Counted from the stretch's first letter, positions 1 through 13,445 are shown. The stretch: DNA of 64,000 nucleotides from Sphagnum compactum (GCA_965153455.1 OZ234500.1:9114001-9178000); one strand, 5' to 3'. The notes: generated by a model not told the origin, from the letters alone. Translations and numbers: made by a program.

Positions 1-62
1 AAGAAGATTTCATAACCACTCCTTACATGGATGAAAAGAGGGCACCTCGATTCTCATGAGGG
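1..62. repeat. Edge-truncated copy of a dispersed repeat
   Basis: The first 62 bases resemble the segment at about 9662-9726: both share a 'gatttcata' block, a 'gatgaaaaga' block and an 'attctcatgagggatg/attctcaggagggatg' block in the same order. The copy is cut by the window edge and abuts the first plausible start codon of the TPR gene, so it may form part of that gene's promoter or leader. The similarity was judged by eye. Confidence 0.4.
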
Positions 63-3000
63 ATGAATCGTTCCCTTCGTCCCGTCCACGGTCCTTCCCT
101 TCTTCCCGTCGAGGTTGTTGTCTTTCTCCCGTCCGTGGTCATTGCGTTGCATTCTTCCCCGTCCTCTTGCACCGCTCTCGCGGAGGCAGGAAGTCTGTGC
201 AGGGACATGGCAGCTGCCAGGATCTGTCGCGGAAGTGCTCTGCATCGGCTCATTTACTTGGTCAGTTTCTCCCCTTCTGTTTCTGTTTCAGTTTCTCCAG
301 ACCTCACCTATTATGCACACTATTGGAGAAGAAGAAGCCGCATTTGGTCGCAAACAGTTTGCTATTACGGAGGAGGAAGAATTCGTGATCGGGAGGAGGT
401 ATCCAACAGCGTTTGCGGAGATTCGCCGCCGTTCTTCAGACAGTTTACATCAAGGACGTATGCCGCGGGTAGCAATTGTGCAAAAGCCAGGTTTGATGGA
501 GAATCGGTTGCATCGCAGATGATCAAGTATGCTGTCACTTGCAGAGCTCAAGGTAAGACCGATGATGATGTTTCTTGAAAGAAGATAATCTTGATTTGTT
601 TTTCGTCGTCTTGGATGTGGCGATATGTGGACGACGATGGTTTTGTGTCGTGGAATGAATGAACATCAGGTTTTGAATTTCCTGTGCGAATGGATCCAGA
701 TGCCATGCATGGAGAAGCTGTGCGAGTGTTGGAGCAGGGAAAGACTATCTTACTTGCAGATGGTGCAGCTTCTGCCACTGCAGCTGGTCGCATTCTCCTG
801 AAGCTGGCCTCGTTTTACGCTGACAGGTAAGTCGTCGATTTCCCTTGCAATCCCTACATGCACATTTCCTTCTCAATTCTTGCAGAGAATAATCTTTGAG
901 GAAAATATGGCAGATGTGTGAAGCAATTTTTTTCCCCTCTGGTATACAAATGAATTTTTTTCTTTGAAGACATGCTCCATCATTGCAGATCTCTTTGTGT
1001 GCATACATATGGTTTCAGGAAAATGCAAAGCTGCTATCATACAATTATCATTTTTTGTTTCTTAGTAGTTTGATTATCCTTTTCTTGTGCTTTCTGTCTG
1101 TCTCTTTAGGGTTTTGATCAGATCACACAGTGTTGTGGAAATGTCTCTCCTCTTTATGCAGGTTGTGGTTTGGACTCTTTGCCCTTTACAGGAGTGATTT
1201 GGATCTGTTTTTGCATCCAAGTTCAAGTGCACTGTGTGATTGACTGTTTGCTCACAACAACTTTCATCTCTTGGATTCAGGGCCAAGCTTTTGGATGCTG
1301 TTGATGTACTGCAACAGGCTGCAGATCTTGATGGAGCATCTTTAGATGTGCGTGGTCAGTAACCAGATCAATTCAGCCATAATATCTTGCATGTTTTTGC
1401 TTCCTCTATGGCTCTTTGTTTGAATTGTTTCCTGCATCAATTTGTTGAACATGTGGTGGAATTTATGAATCTGTTCAATACTTCCTGTTCTTGTGGCATA
1501 TAAAACTGCTGCCTCTTGTGTTTCTTATGATCTGAACATATGAAATCTCCTGAATTTTGCAAATACATATCAGCAGCTCATCCAATGCTACAGTTGTGTT
1601 CACAGTTCTTCTTTTAGGTCTGAGGTGAAGTTTACTCATGGTTGCTAATTTATTACTCATTCAGTACCTTTGAACAGTTGCATTTGTATCAGAAAGGATT
1701 GTAGACAACTCTTGGGAACATCTACTGAAGTGAGTGCCCAGGTATTGGTCTTGCATATGTAATCTTTTGCCTGCTTTGGTGTGAAGAATTTTGACATGTT
1801 GGATAATTAGTAGTTTTCTTGTCTGCAGTGGCTGCTTTGGAAGCGTTAGTGGGAGTTTGCCTGCGGTTGCACCAGGTCTGCTAAAACTAATAGAGGTGGC
1901 CTTTGTGCAACAAAAAAATTGGGTATTTATATTTGGAGGAAGGTTTGTCAAGGAAGAGGAAAGAATTTCTGAAGAGGAGACAACTCAAAAACAATGCACA
2001 TCTTGACATAGGCATGTCTGGTTTATGCAATGTGACTGGAGAAATTGATACTCTCCTTTTATGGTTGGGGCAGGAAGAATCAGGGTTGGGCTATGCAAAT
2101 AGCTGTGGTCAGCTTGTGAAAGCATCAAAGGACCAAGTTTCAAAACTGCAATTTGAGGAGCTTGAGTTTCGGTCAAATGCAATAGCTGCCTTGTGCTCCC
2201 TTGTATGTGCTCAACGTGGAGCTGGTTAGTGCTAATCAACACCCTCCAGTAATATAGTTTTTCAGATTACAAGCAATTTCTCCATATGAATAGATCTTTC
2301 ATGACACAATCTTTGGTTAAGAACTTCAATCGGAGGTTGTAAAACAGATATTAACCTAGTGTAAAGTAACCTCTCTCCTGCAGCTGAGGCACCTTTGGGC
2401 CAAGACCTGCCAACATGGATTGGTGACAATTCACATGGCACTGGTGAATTAGGTATGTATTTTACCTCACACTTCAAGTTCAAAGCTTTTCAACATGCAA
2501 ATTACAGTGCCAGATTGAATATGTCCATCTTTTGCCAGGTGGTGGTCACCATGGGCAATGATTTGTCCAAAGAGTTATATATTAGATTTTGAAGTAAAGA
2601 GAATCACACCCACAAGGATTTTGAATTAAAGAGAATGCAACATGTGCATTGGCAGTAGTTTTCCTCTGTGCCTGCAAGGGTTTTTGATGGTGACTTTTAT
2701 GGCTTGGTGTCCTCTGTCCTTTGAAATATGGATGTTTACTCATATCTGATATTAATAAAGATTCCAGTGACATATGAGGTTTAGAACCTGTTAACAATCA
2801 GGATCTTGTTTATGGTTGGCTACACATTCTTCAAACCTCTCTGTGCTGATTTGTCTTGGGTGTGGGGTTATTTTCAATGCAGCTGCTGCCATTCTGAGTT
2901 TTTCTCAATGTGCTCATGTGGGTGGTCAGTTATCACGTGCCAAGGACCTCTATGAAAGGGCCATCACAATCATCAGCAACACAAAAGAAACTTCTGAGTT

Positions 3001-4778
3001 GACATTAGCTTCAGTGGCTATGGCTCCTGAAGAGGTCCACATTGGGGCTCTTGCTGGATTGGGGCAACTTGCTTCACATCTAGGGTACGCATCATTGCTT
3101 TTCCACAATGTGCTTATGAGACAGCCTTGGCAACACCAAAGGGTTTTCTAGCTATTATAGTTTCATCATTGACTCTGTACAGCACCACCCACCCAGATAT
3201 AATAATCAGATGTAAATGTGACATTTTCTTAGCTTGGAGCTCCACAAGCTTCTGAGCATGATTGTAAATGAAAATGGATTGCAGATAAGCCATGAGGCTA
3301 AAGAGGGGAGTATTCATTGGCTTGCTGGCAGGGATTTTGAGCAGGCAGAGGCCAAGCTTACAGAAGCTTTGAATCAGGCTGAGCATATAAATGGTGAGCA
3401 AGTACTCTCATGTGGGCTCATACTCTTACAAGCTCCTTGCAAACTTTGTGCCTGAACCTTATCTTGGATGCAAATGCTTCTTGAGGTGTTATTCTCAATT
3501 TATGAATTCTCATTTTATTCTCTTAGTTTGAGGACTTTTGGGAAGCTGAAAATTGTATGGATAATTGCAGGATTTGCATTTTGAGTTTGTGGGTTAATCC
3601 AATTCCTCTGGATTTGTGGGACTGTTATTGATCAGGAGATAAGCATCCACGGGTGGGCATCATTCTTGCCTGCATGGCTGATGTTTATGCATGTAGAGGA
3701 AGTAAAGGCACTGGTGATATCATCATTACAGAGGTTAGTTGTGCAGTGCCAAGTTCCAACATGACCCTTAAGCACAGTTGTCTGCAGTCATAAATAAGGG
3801 TAGGTCCAGGGACACTTCTATATCTAAATTGACAGCAGAGTTAAACAGAAATAGTTTGCTTAAGGATGGGTTAGTGTAGATATATATCAGGCTAGAGCTG
3901 CTGATCTAAATCTTGATGTGTGTAACATGTGTGTAGGGCTTGTATCGGCGTGCTTTGGACTTGTTAGGAACCCCTTCTTTAGATCTCCCAGGTACAACTT
4001 TATATCAAATCTAGTATAAATGTGTCAAAAGTCTAGCAACTGACCTTTTCTTCAGTTTGCTGTAACGTATCTGTCGAAAGTGTTCACATTGCAATTGGTG
4101 ACTTTGCAGGCTATGAAGTTTCAGGTTGAGCAATCCCATCGAAATGTTTGTCAGTTGGAATTTTTTTCTGTTCATGGTTTTGGCAGTGCTACGTGAATCA
4201 ATCTGATTGCTGATCTTCTGTAATGAAGACTTAAATGATGATCTGTACTTTGCAGATTCAGCAAAACTGATTGACCTCAGTGATGTAATGGCCCTTTCAA
4301 GAGGTAAATGCTGCCCACCAATCATGTCATTGCAGTAATTTTCAACCAAGCCTAGCCCTGCCATACTGAAGCAAAAAGAGTCCTTTGATTTTCCATCTGC
4401 AGATTATTTAGGTGGTTGAATGTTATGCTTGGTCTATTTTTGTTGAGTTAGGCTTCATATCACAAGTAACATGGCAATTTGTCTGGGATTTCAGCCCGTT
4501 ATGCTGATGTAATTTCGAAGGCTCCGAATCGAGACACAGAAGCTGATCGACTGCACAAATGGGCAGAAAAGATGTGGAAAGGACCCCAGCCCTTGATGCA
4601 ACTACTAGCTGCTGATGCATCCCAGCACTCCCAGCAGGTAAAATTGTCACTTTCTGATGTCAAACCAACATCAGGAATTGAAGGGAACAAGATTAGGGAG
4701 GTCCATGATGCTGGGAATATGGATGGAAATGTTGTTGTTGATGTGAGGCTCGGGCGAGTAATCTGGAAAGGAAAATAG
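63..4778 (+). CDS. TPR-repeat protein with an organelle-targeting-like N terminus
   Basis: Thirteen exons join in phase: 63-552, 670-826, 1281-1354, 1829-1875, 2074-2224, 2384-2452, 2883-3084, 3233-3393, 3636-3733, 3937-3991, 4110-4124, 4256-4303 and 4495-4778, giving about 616 aa. The N-terminal ~150 residues are rich in Arg and Ser and poor in acidic residues, like a mitochondrial or plastid presequence. The remainder is helical repeats of TPR type, for example a unit around LSRAKDLYERAITI, one around DFEQAEAKLTEALNQAEHIN, and a kinesin-light-chain-like GDKHPRVG followed by ADVYACRG. The protein ends in DVRLGRVIWKGK. It matches my memory of an uncharacterised plant TPR-like superfamily protein that probably acts as a protein-interaction scaffold. 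The 15-base exon at 4110-4124 is optional because skipping it keeps the frame. The start at 63 is the first in-frame ATG; an in-frame ATG at 207 is an alternative. Confidence 0.72.
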
Positions 4779-7700
4779 GTACATGTGTCTGTATTCTTCA
4801 GAGTGATCTGAAGATCAAAGCATCAAGCAGCTCTGCTTTCTCTGCACTACTATCTGTCAAATACTCACAGAAAACTACGTTGATGAATGACACATATGAT
4901 CTATTCAGAAAGGAGTAGGGGGGCAAATTGTATAGCAACTGTTTGTTTGAGTTTGGCTCCTTAACTGGGAATTACACAACACTTTCAGGAATGGGGATGT
5001 AGTGAATGATGGTGTGGATGTTTGGAACTTTTGGAATGTTTTGTCAACGCATGTAGATAGATACACGAAACCAGCTTATTGTAGGAGAAGGGACGACACT
5101 TGACTTTGTTTGTGTACAAATGGCAAAGCAATGTGAGTAAACATGATAAGAGGTTGTGGAGAAGTTGTTCGGATGCTGGCCACACAAAAGACTCCCAAAC
5201 TCAGTGGGTTTAAACTCCAGGTAGTCTTTTGTATCCCATTTTGGCAATGATCAGTCCATATTAACCACTTTCTAATTGCAACACTTGCTTGTTTTTATGT
5301 GATTAATCACATTCACCAATAAATCAACCAACCTGAATTACACTGTTGAGTAGGTATTTAGTGTCAACATTTAGCCATGAAGCTTGTAAAATCACAACTC
5401 ATCATTAGTTATGAAGATTGGCTCATAATTTTGAACCAAACCCAAAGTGGTATAGTAAGACACTAATGCTTTGTTTCCATGACCATGCCATCTTTGTTTT
5501 CTGTAGATCCATTTTTCTCTAACTATAAGGTGAATAAGTTTCATATTGTGATTCTTGCCTCTGTGAATATTCTTTGACATATTATTTTCTTATAAACTTA
5601 AAACCGTTTTTTTCTTGCTTTTTTTTCCTCAATATCATTCATAACAGCATTTTTCATGTCTGTATGAACTCTTTTGATTTGGGAAATGTTAATGCCTTTT
5701 GGTTTTACTATGATTTTGAAAATGAATTGATATTAACATTATCTCCCTTGAATAAAATGTAATAATTTTAACCGCAATGTGAGATTGCAGTTTTTGAACC
5801 AAAATTGTCAACATGGGAAGAAATGTTTGAAAGTTAGCTTGTTCGCAATCTCTATAAAAGATGTTGACTTTGGCAAATGAATTTTCTCGCACTTGTTTTC
5901 CTAGCGGAGGGGGTTTTCAAAGATTTGTCAACCTTCTGATTTGTCTGAATTTCCAGATTGGGAAATTAGGAAGGACTTAGAATTAGGTGTCAGCTTTTAT
6001 GGCTCAAGGGAGTGACTTTTAGCCATTGATAGGTGTAATCAGCTAGAATTAGCAATTTTAACAAACTAAATATCAGTCATAAGAGAACTTGTATTAACAT
6101 AGAGGCGAAGGTGGTGTGCCACCACTAATCAGAAAGCATAATTATCTAGGAGAAAAAAATAGTATCAAGAGGTTCTTGAGTTTTAAATTTAAGGTTCCCC
6201 CATTTTTGAAAAAAAAAACCTTTAACATTATGTTTGTTTAAGTGCAGTTTTACTATTCAATCTAATGTCATTGTGCATCTAGGAAAACTAGTTTGTGAGA
6301 GGAAAAATGTTGTGTAAAATGATTCACATTCTAAAATTTCACCAAAACATCAATATGTGCCTTTGAGCAGTTATCTATCAATTTGTATCTTCATGAACCA
6401 GTATTTAATCCTATGGGAAAATTGTATGGAGTCAACAAGGCTATCTCTTGTGAGACACTTGGGTGAAGAAACCAATAACTAGACAACACTGAAGACAAAT
6501 CAAATTGCCAAGATAAGAAGTTTGTGAAGCTAACCTTGAACATTGTCAGCTTTGAAATAGTGAGTCATGGAATCAGTGGAGATAATGGATAATGAAAATG
6601 ATTAGTATTTATTAATTTAACCACATTCTCCTAAACATGACACAGATTTCGTTTCGCCATGGCTCAGTACCCTAAATACCTTCTCAAGGTATTCCAAAGG
6701 AAGGAGTTTATTACCATACAAGCTAGACTACTACCATGCTGAATAAATTGCTGAATTCACATGACTTTTGATAGGACCACCTCAATCCACATTCTATAAA
6801 ATTTCTTGTTCTTGATGCCTTCTTATCACTAGCATTCCATTTGCACCTATAGTTCTATCATGGTTCTTGGGATTGGGGATACATGGGGATTGAACTATTA
6901 TAGCAAGTTTTCCAATGAATGTATGTCATCCACTGGTAATCACTTCCATTTTCCTATTCTCCATATATGCTTGAAATATCTGGAAACATATAACTATTGT
7001 CAACAACCCTGCCTGAGGATGTAGATAATCTCAAACATACTCAAATGCATCATTCCAATGGGTTGTTAGTTCATTGTAGATCCTCACCTTCAAGATCAAG
7101 TCATAAATCATTTATAGGAGGTCATAAATGGTTTGCAAGATGCCACCTCCAAACCCACCCAAAAATCACAACATACATTCTTACAAGCATGGAAGAAACA
7201 GTGGTTTGTATCGCATTGCAATTTGACATTGACTTGGAATTCACAAATTGCATGACAATAGCAAGGCTTAAACATACCCATATTATCCTCTCATTGTCAA
7301 TTTGTTGCCCATTGTAGCCAAATTTCTATGGTGTGCACAAAAACAACGGCCAATACTATTGAAACTAGTAAAGTCTGACAAATGAAACATAACAGACAAA
7401 AGATAGAACTCCCACAACCACATTGAGGAGATGAACCCTAAACACAAAAAAAGTCAAAACTTTGTTGATGTTGAATGGGGTTCCAACAATAATAAAGTAA
7501 AATAAATCCTACATAAAATAACTATTCCTTAAATAAATACTTGACATATGAAAAACCTCTCCACTAACCCAGCCTGATAAATCCCTGCCACATAGTACCC
7601 ACCCAATCTCCAAGGAGATGTTATTCTCCTTTTTACAAGCCTTGATTGTCTTGAAAACAAGCAACTTGAGTAGAGGAGAAGCATACAACAAAAAAAAACA

Positions 7701-8426
7701 TCCCAAGAGTAATAATGCATTCACTAGGGAGTGATACATGGCAAAATCTGTGCAGAAAAAATGACAATTCCTGAATGAACCTAAGAACTTCAGTGAACAG
7801 CAGCACTGAACCAAGTCAAATAACTTTGTTAATATATTACTAGCTATTACTTATTACTGTCCGACTACCATATGACACAAAAAGAACCCATATGTTGCAA
7901 TTAGTTTGTTGTCTATTGCATATGGAGGGAGTATGAAAGTATGGAAACAATGTAGTCTTCATCTGGTACCACATTTTGGGGAATGCTTCACCAGGTGTTA
8001 CTGTGAACTGTAAGTTCAGTTTTTTGAACTTCATGGAAGATTCCATATTTTAACAGTTGCTGGTTTGAACACATCATGAAGGGTAGAGCCATTGTGCAAT
8101 GAACCACATGTTTGTTCGTATGTTACAATCTGTTGACTCCATTTTTGGAATGTTTGTGGGAGGATGGGGTTCATTTTGTTGCACCAATGCAAGTTGTTTA
8201 ACTAAAATATTGAACAAACCACTAAGTTCTAGCTTAAAACAGCTTCCACCCATGTTTGCTTTGGGATAGGAATAGCAACAATGATACCCTAAAAAACTAA
8301 TAGATGATCAAAGAAACAATAAAACCAGATGTGCCAGTATTGAATGTGCATATTGAAGATGGTCCCAAAAACAAGTGGCCACAAAACTGTAGAGATAGAG
8401 AATTCCACATGTTCATTCTACTAACA
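4779..8426. other. AT-rich intergenic region without recognisable genes
   Basis: Only short, stop-riddled frames are seen on either strand and none has matching splice-site continuations. No RNA gene or complete transposon was recognised. Scattered poly-A/T runs and an AATAAA-type signal near 5320 may belong to the 3' end of the TPR gene. Confidence 0.6.
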
Positions 8427-8454
8427 CTAGTTTGAACCCCGTGCCTAATGCACA
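8427..8454 (-). mobile_element. Helitron-like 3' terminus
   Basis: Read on the minus strand, a short hairpin (GTGC-ATTAG-GCAC, 8441-8453) is followed after about ten bases by CTAG and then a host T. This is the standard Helitron 3' architecture of hairpin, CTRR end and insertion between A and T. The same sequence, with small changes, occurs at 55180-55207, which supports a real terminus rather than chance. The body would extend to higher coordinates; I could not fix its 5' TC end. Confidence 0.5.
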
Positions 8455-9159
8455 GGTGTGTGTGTATTTGACTGTACATATTACAAAAATTACAACAATT
8501 CAAAACCTCTCTATATATCACATTGCTAGGTTCTTTTTGGGGGAATTTATTTTCATTGTTTCAACCTGAAATTTATTTTTTCTACACATTCTAACATTTT
8601 TTGTTAAAAGGAATGACCCTAATCGCCAAATTTAGAAAAAATAATTTAAATTCACCAAATACATATAAAGCATAAATATTCTTAAGTGTTTTATTCACTG
8701 TCATTTATATGGTCTATAGCCTAATTTGGCTAAATCCTCTTTGTGGGATAACTAATCACAAAAATTGAAAGAAAGCAAAGCTTGTATAATAGGGTTTTTT
8801 TTTTTTCAAATTCCTTAGGTAGGTGCAATGGCGAGGATCCCCAGCTTTAATTTACATTTTGGCGACTGTCCTAGGCGGACAGTAGAGTTTTTTCTGCAAT
8901 CCTGCCTAAATCTAGGCGAGCTACACAGACTCACTGTCTAAATCTGGCAAATTCTTCCCTTTTTTTTTCTTTTTTTTCTAAGAAATATGGCGAATGTTCT
9001 GGAAGTTCTTTTTTAAAATTCCTTCCTAGAGGTCGCACTGGGTTTTATTTTGTTGCGAGTTGGCAAAATTTCGCCAAAAACAAAAAAAAACGTTGCTGTA
9101 TAATGTGACTGTTTCTACGTGTACAGCAAAATCTTAACCACATGGGCTGCAGTGATGCC

Positions 9160-9222
9160 ATCCATGGATGGATGACAGGATGGATGAATGGATGAATGAC
9201 GGGACAAATGGATGGATGGAAA
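9160..9222. repeat. GGAT/ATGG-type microsatellite
   Basis: Imperfect tetranucleotide repetition (ggatggatgaatggatgaatga and variants) across about 60 bases. It lies in intergenic DNA and has no coding potential. Confidence 0.75.
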
Positions 9223-9527
9223 AAGCTTCACGACCACGACGTCCTTTACTATATGTAATACCTCTATCTTAATTCTGTGTCATGTTTTGGGTCAGAAATT
9301 AGAATAATGAAAAGGCGTACTAAAGTGGGAGATCAAGGTCAGTGTTTGGTGTTAAATATTTGCTTGTAGAATATGATATAATTTGGGAGAGAGAGAAACC
9401 ATTAACAGAAGAAGTCTAGTATTTTGACGATAACCTGAATTTGACTTTTTATTATGAGGGGATTTTTGCATTGATACAAGAAAGTGATTAATCCAAATGA
9501 AGTCCATAACCATCCCTTGTAAGAATC

Positions 9528-9835
9528 TTGAGGCTCTAATTGGCTGTCAGGTCACAAGCTTACAAACTATAACCGCTCTTTTAGTTGAGACCTACTAGTT
9601 AGTTCAAGGTACCATCCTGGGCTCTCATTGGTCCAATGATTCTGTAACCCTTTGCTACTTGGATGATGATTTCATAGCTGTTCTCTGTAGATGAAAAGAC
9701 AGCATATTAATTCTCAGGAGGGATGGTTATGTCCGGTAACCAGCTCAAGCTCACTGGTTACCATGAATAGTCTTGGTGTTCATTATAACCTGTGTGCATG
9801 AGCAAGTTACCTGGTCTATTAAAGGAGCACAGCCG
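9528..9835. repeat. Dispersed repeat, copy 2
   Basis: The segment 9528-9640 is clearly related to 45325-45430. Both contain 'ggctgtcagg', then 'ctactagttag', then 'ggtacc...cctgggctctc' in the same order and spacing. Its right part (9660-9726) matches the first 62 bases of the window. The family could be a solo LTR or a non-autonomous transposon, but no terminal repeats or target duplication were found. Confidence 0.5.
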
Positions 9836-10165
9836 AAAATGAAAACTGGAGGAGGTTTGTGTGTTTTTTGTTTCCTTGATCCACCATAAACAAACATGTT
9901 AGCTCACAAAATGCCACTCTGCAGGCTCTGATAGCCTAGTCTTGAGGTATGGACATTGCAAACCGAAAATACAGATACACATACAACATAAACACATACA
10001 CAAAGGCACCAGATTGATGCAATTGTCACCATAATTTAGAGCCTCTTTCTTTGTTGTTTGTGGCCTTATTTTCCTTAGAGCTTCAATATACTCATGTCTA
10101 TTCTTTTTGTGATTTCAATACACAGAATCACTAAGGCACACAATGACACCCTGGAAAACTAAAAA

Positions 10166-11482
10166 CCGGTGTTGGGCAGTCATTTGATTATTTTATTTTA
10201 ATAACCTCATGTTCTGGTTTTTTCAAAATTTAGGAATCAAAGAATTTCTGATTCCCATTTTGAGAAAAGAAAATCAGAATCAAAAGAATCTTCAGTGCTG
10301 GTTTTTTTAAAACACCCTCAAAACAACAGGAGGGTTTCATGAAATAATTAGCAGGTTACTTGACAAGTTCTCAGATTTTTTGAGAATTGCAGTTATATGT
10401 CAGAATCTCTTCTTGGAGTGTTGAGAACTGTCGTTGTATATCAAAAATTAGTTCTTTGCTTTTTGACAACCATGTTCATAAATCTTAAGAACTACTCTGA
10501 TAACCTCTGGTTATTTGATTCCATTTTTAATGACTGTATTTATTCCATCTATTGAAACGCTATGGTTTCAGTTCTGAAAAATAAGATGAAATTGTGTCAG
10601 TTTCAGTTCTGGTTCGGCACAAATAAAACTGGGAATCCAGTTCCATGTCTCATGCTTAGGAAAAAAAATACAAATTTGATTCTGGTTTTGCTTCTGAAAA
10701 TTAGTTCTAGTTCAGATCTGGTGCTTACTAAACAAGAGCAAAACTGATGTTTAATGGCAGTTACCTGCTGGTTTATGTTTGGTTATAATCTCTTTTATTT
10801 TTGAAAAAATGTATTCTAGGTTCTGATTTCACTTCCACATATAAATAGAATTGGGGTTCAGTTCCTTGAATTTTTTTGATTTTGGTTCTGGTTATGAAAA
10901 TCATACCAGTTTGGATCCAGTTCTTACTAACTGGAATCAAAATGGATGATTCTTACTTGCACAAAGCAAGTGCTTGTCCAACATTGATATGAATGAGTGT
11001 TGTTTGGTTCTTGATTTCAAAAGGAACCTTGGGTCCTGGTTCTAACTTTTGTTTGTTTCTAATGTCTCAGATTCAGTCTTGAGACCAATTCTTTGAATTT
11101 TAAAAACTTTTGATTCCAATCATTAAAAATAAATAAATAGAATCAATCTAGTTTAAGGCAAGTTTAGGTTCCATTTCCACTACACATAACTAAACCAAAA
11201 AGAAGAAGAAGTGTGAACTTAATTTGTTCAACTAGTGCACACACTCCAAAATAAATATTACATAATATTAATTATGTACAACCAATCAAATGTAATAACT
11301 TGTTTAAAATATAATGTCAAATTTATATATATTGAAATGACAATTTTTGTAAAGAACTGGACCCAGAACTGAATTCTCACTCCATTAAGATGGAACTGAA
11401 ACCGAAACTGAAATCATTCTAATTTATTTATAGAACCAGAATTGGAGGTTGTTCATAAAAGTAAAGAACCGCCCAACACTGG
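10166..11482. mobile_element. hAT-like non-autonomous element with terminal inverted repeats
   Basis: The left end CCGGTGTTGGGCAGT and the right end ACCGCCCAACACTGG are near-perfect inverted repeats about 1.3 kb apart. The CAGTGTTGGGC-like terminus resembles hAT superfamily ends. The interior has no transposase frame and is full of degenerate phrases such as 'ttctggtt' and 'gaatcaaa'. No convincing 8-bp target duplication is visible, so the element is old or the assignment is wrong. Diverged relatives of the interior occur at 15560-15800 and 16680-16890. Confidence 0.5.
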
Positions 11483-12232
11483 AACGTACCTCCTCTTCCA
11501 ACACTCTCCCAAAATAAGTGAAGCACCTCTTTTGTCTGTGAGCACTATGAAATTGACTTCCTTGTGTACCCACTTCGAAACTTGAAAGCATAACTTGATT
11601 GAGTCAAATCTGCTGAGTGGACGTAACATTTTAGTATGTTCTGGGACGTGACAGGAGTCTGCTCAGGCATCTGGAGTCAAATATTGCATCTAACTTGAAA
11701 AAAATCATAAATGGTTCATTGCATAAGCCATTTTTAGAGACTCGGTCTTGTCAGTGGTCAGTCAGCGGAAATGTGGTGGGACCTCTTTCAGGAGGGAGAG
11801 TCCAAGTCCCATTGGCACAAAGTTGACTTGGCGAATACTATTAGGAACGAATAGGATCCACGTTTAATGCAAACAACAAATATATTGCAGTGTTGAATAT
11901 TGGGGACTTCTTATGGGTTTTTTTTCCAGGGGTGGGGGGCGGGAGGCCCAGGGTGAACCAGCACTCACGTTAGTACCTTTACCTTTTTAAATGAGGCCTC
12001 TTACTGGCCATATCATGCCCAAATTTTTTAGATTGGAACTCAGAGTTCCTGATTTCGTGGGATAATTGGAAATTTTTTTAAGGGATTTTAACCTTGGTAT
12101 CAATGTGGGTGCTGGTTCACCCAAGGGTTAGAGAGGGGGAAAAGCATTGGATGAACCAGGACCTACACTACCATAATTAAAACCCCAAGTTATTTTTTGG
12201 TCTTGCCTCTAAACATTGTAATTATCCAGTCC
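11483..12232. other. Intergenic, nothing recognised
   Basis: AT-rich sequence without open frames longer than chance, RNA genes or clear repeats. A short G-rich stretch near 11930-11950 stands out from the background. Confidence 0.5.
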
Positions 12233-12235
12233 TAA

Positions 12236-12909
12236 GGGCATCTCCAGTGTCCACCCTACACTGGCAAGCACCCCTTTTCATTAAAGTTTCCAGCAGGATA
12301 GCGCAAATGTTGCTGATCTGCTCTACTGATGCTCCTTTTTGCAGTGGTCATTTTAACCCTTTAAAAGCTCTTTTCTACTATGGATTTGGACAGTGATTGT
12401 TACTCGTCCAGATGTAAAGACATAAATGGTCTTTCAGTGTTTAAAGGGACTTTAATGATGTTTGTGGGTGGGGACAGGGATCATTCAATGGTATTCTATT
12501 CTAACATAAAGGAGTTGTTTACAGTTTTGGGGTGGAGATGCTCTTTATCCAGCAGTGCTCGGTATGCGATCCTGCACAGTAAAATTGGATGAAGAAAATC
12601 TAACATATGCCAGTTTGGCTCAGGAAAATGGTTTTGGCTCAGCATAATTGTGGAGGTTGCCAGCTGGTAAGAGGCGCAGCAGCGCTGTGCACCTGTAGAA
12701 AAGAGTGTAATAAATATGATCTAACTGTTACTCAGTGTTTCTGATTGGCCAATCATAATGATTGGTTGAGGTGGTTCGCTATTAGTAGTCCCCCACCTAT
12801 TTGCTGACCCAGTTTCGGTTTTATGGGTGGGGTTGCAAAAGAGTACATAACTAAACTTGGATGTGAAAAACATTTTCACAACACATACTGAGCATCATTG
12901 AAGATGTTC
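12236..12909. mobile_element. PIF/Harbinger-like MITE with TAA target duplication
   Basis: The left end GGGCATCTCCAGTG and the reverse complement of the right end (GAACATCTTCAATG) match at 10 of 14 positions. The element is flanked on both sides by TAA (12233-12235 and 12910-12912). A TAA/TTA target duplication with GGGCATCTCC-type ends fits the PIF/Harbinger superfamily. The 674-bp interior has no transposase, so it is non-autonomous. Confidence 0.6.
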
Positions 12910-13214
12910 TAAGATTAAATCAGGGCTCAAGGTGAATTTCGTTCTTGTTTATACTATCATATTTTATATGCTTTTTGAATTGATGTTCAATGAGCTTTGT
13001 AAATTCCTTTATTTCGATTAGCATTCGATCCTTTTGATATTGCAGTTTGGCATTTTTTTTGTTGTTCCCTTTTTATTGTTTGTTTTTTCTTTTATAGGGT
13101 GGTGAAAAAGGTCACCAAGACATTTGTGCTTGCTTGCGTTGATAAATGTGTGCCGACTAGGAGACATTATAGGAGCACACGATTAAAGCACTTGCTTTAG
13201 TTTCTCACAAATGT

Positions 13215-13445
13215 TTGAAATCAACTCCAAATCTTACCCCACTTCCATCGACACATTACACCACGCATAGATCCTTGCTCATGAAAGGGAGTACGTTCGA
13301 GCAGTATGCATTAGCTCTGAACACACCTATAGCCTCATTTGACGAAACCATGGGAGTCTTTCATCTTCTCCCTCCATTTGTTGAGGTTGATTTCCCCTCT
13401 TTCGTTGATGATTTCCATCTTAAAATGGAGGTTACTTTAGATTGA
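13215..13445 (+). other. Short open frame of doubtful coding value
   Basis: A 76-codon frame with ordinary amino-acid composition and no recognisable domain. No exon continuation with consistent phase was found. The surrounding 13.1-13.2 kb sequence has some exon-like base composition, so an old gene fragment is possible, but I would not count it as a gene. Confidence 0.15.
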
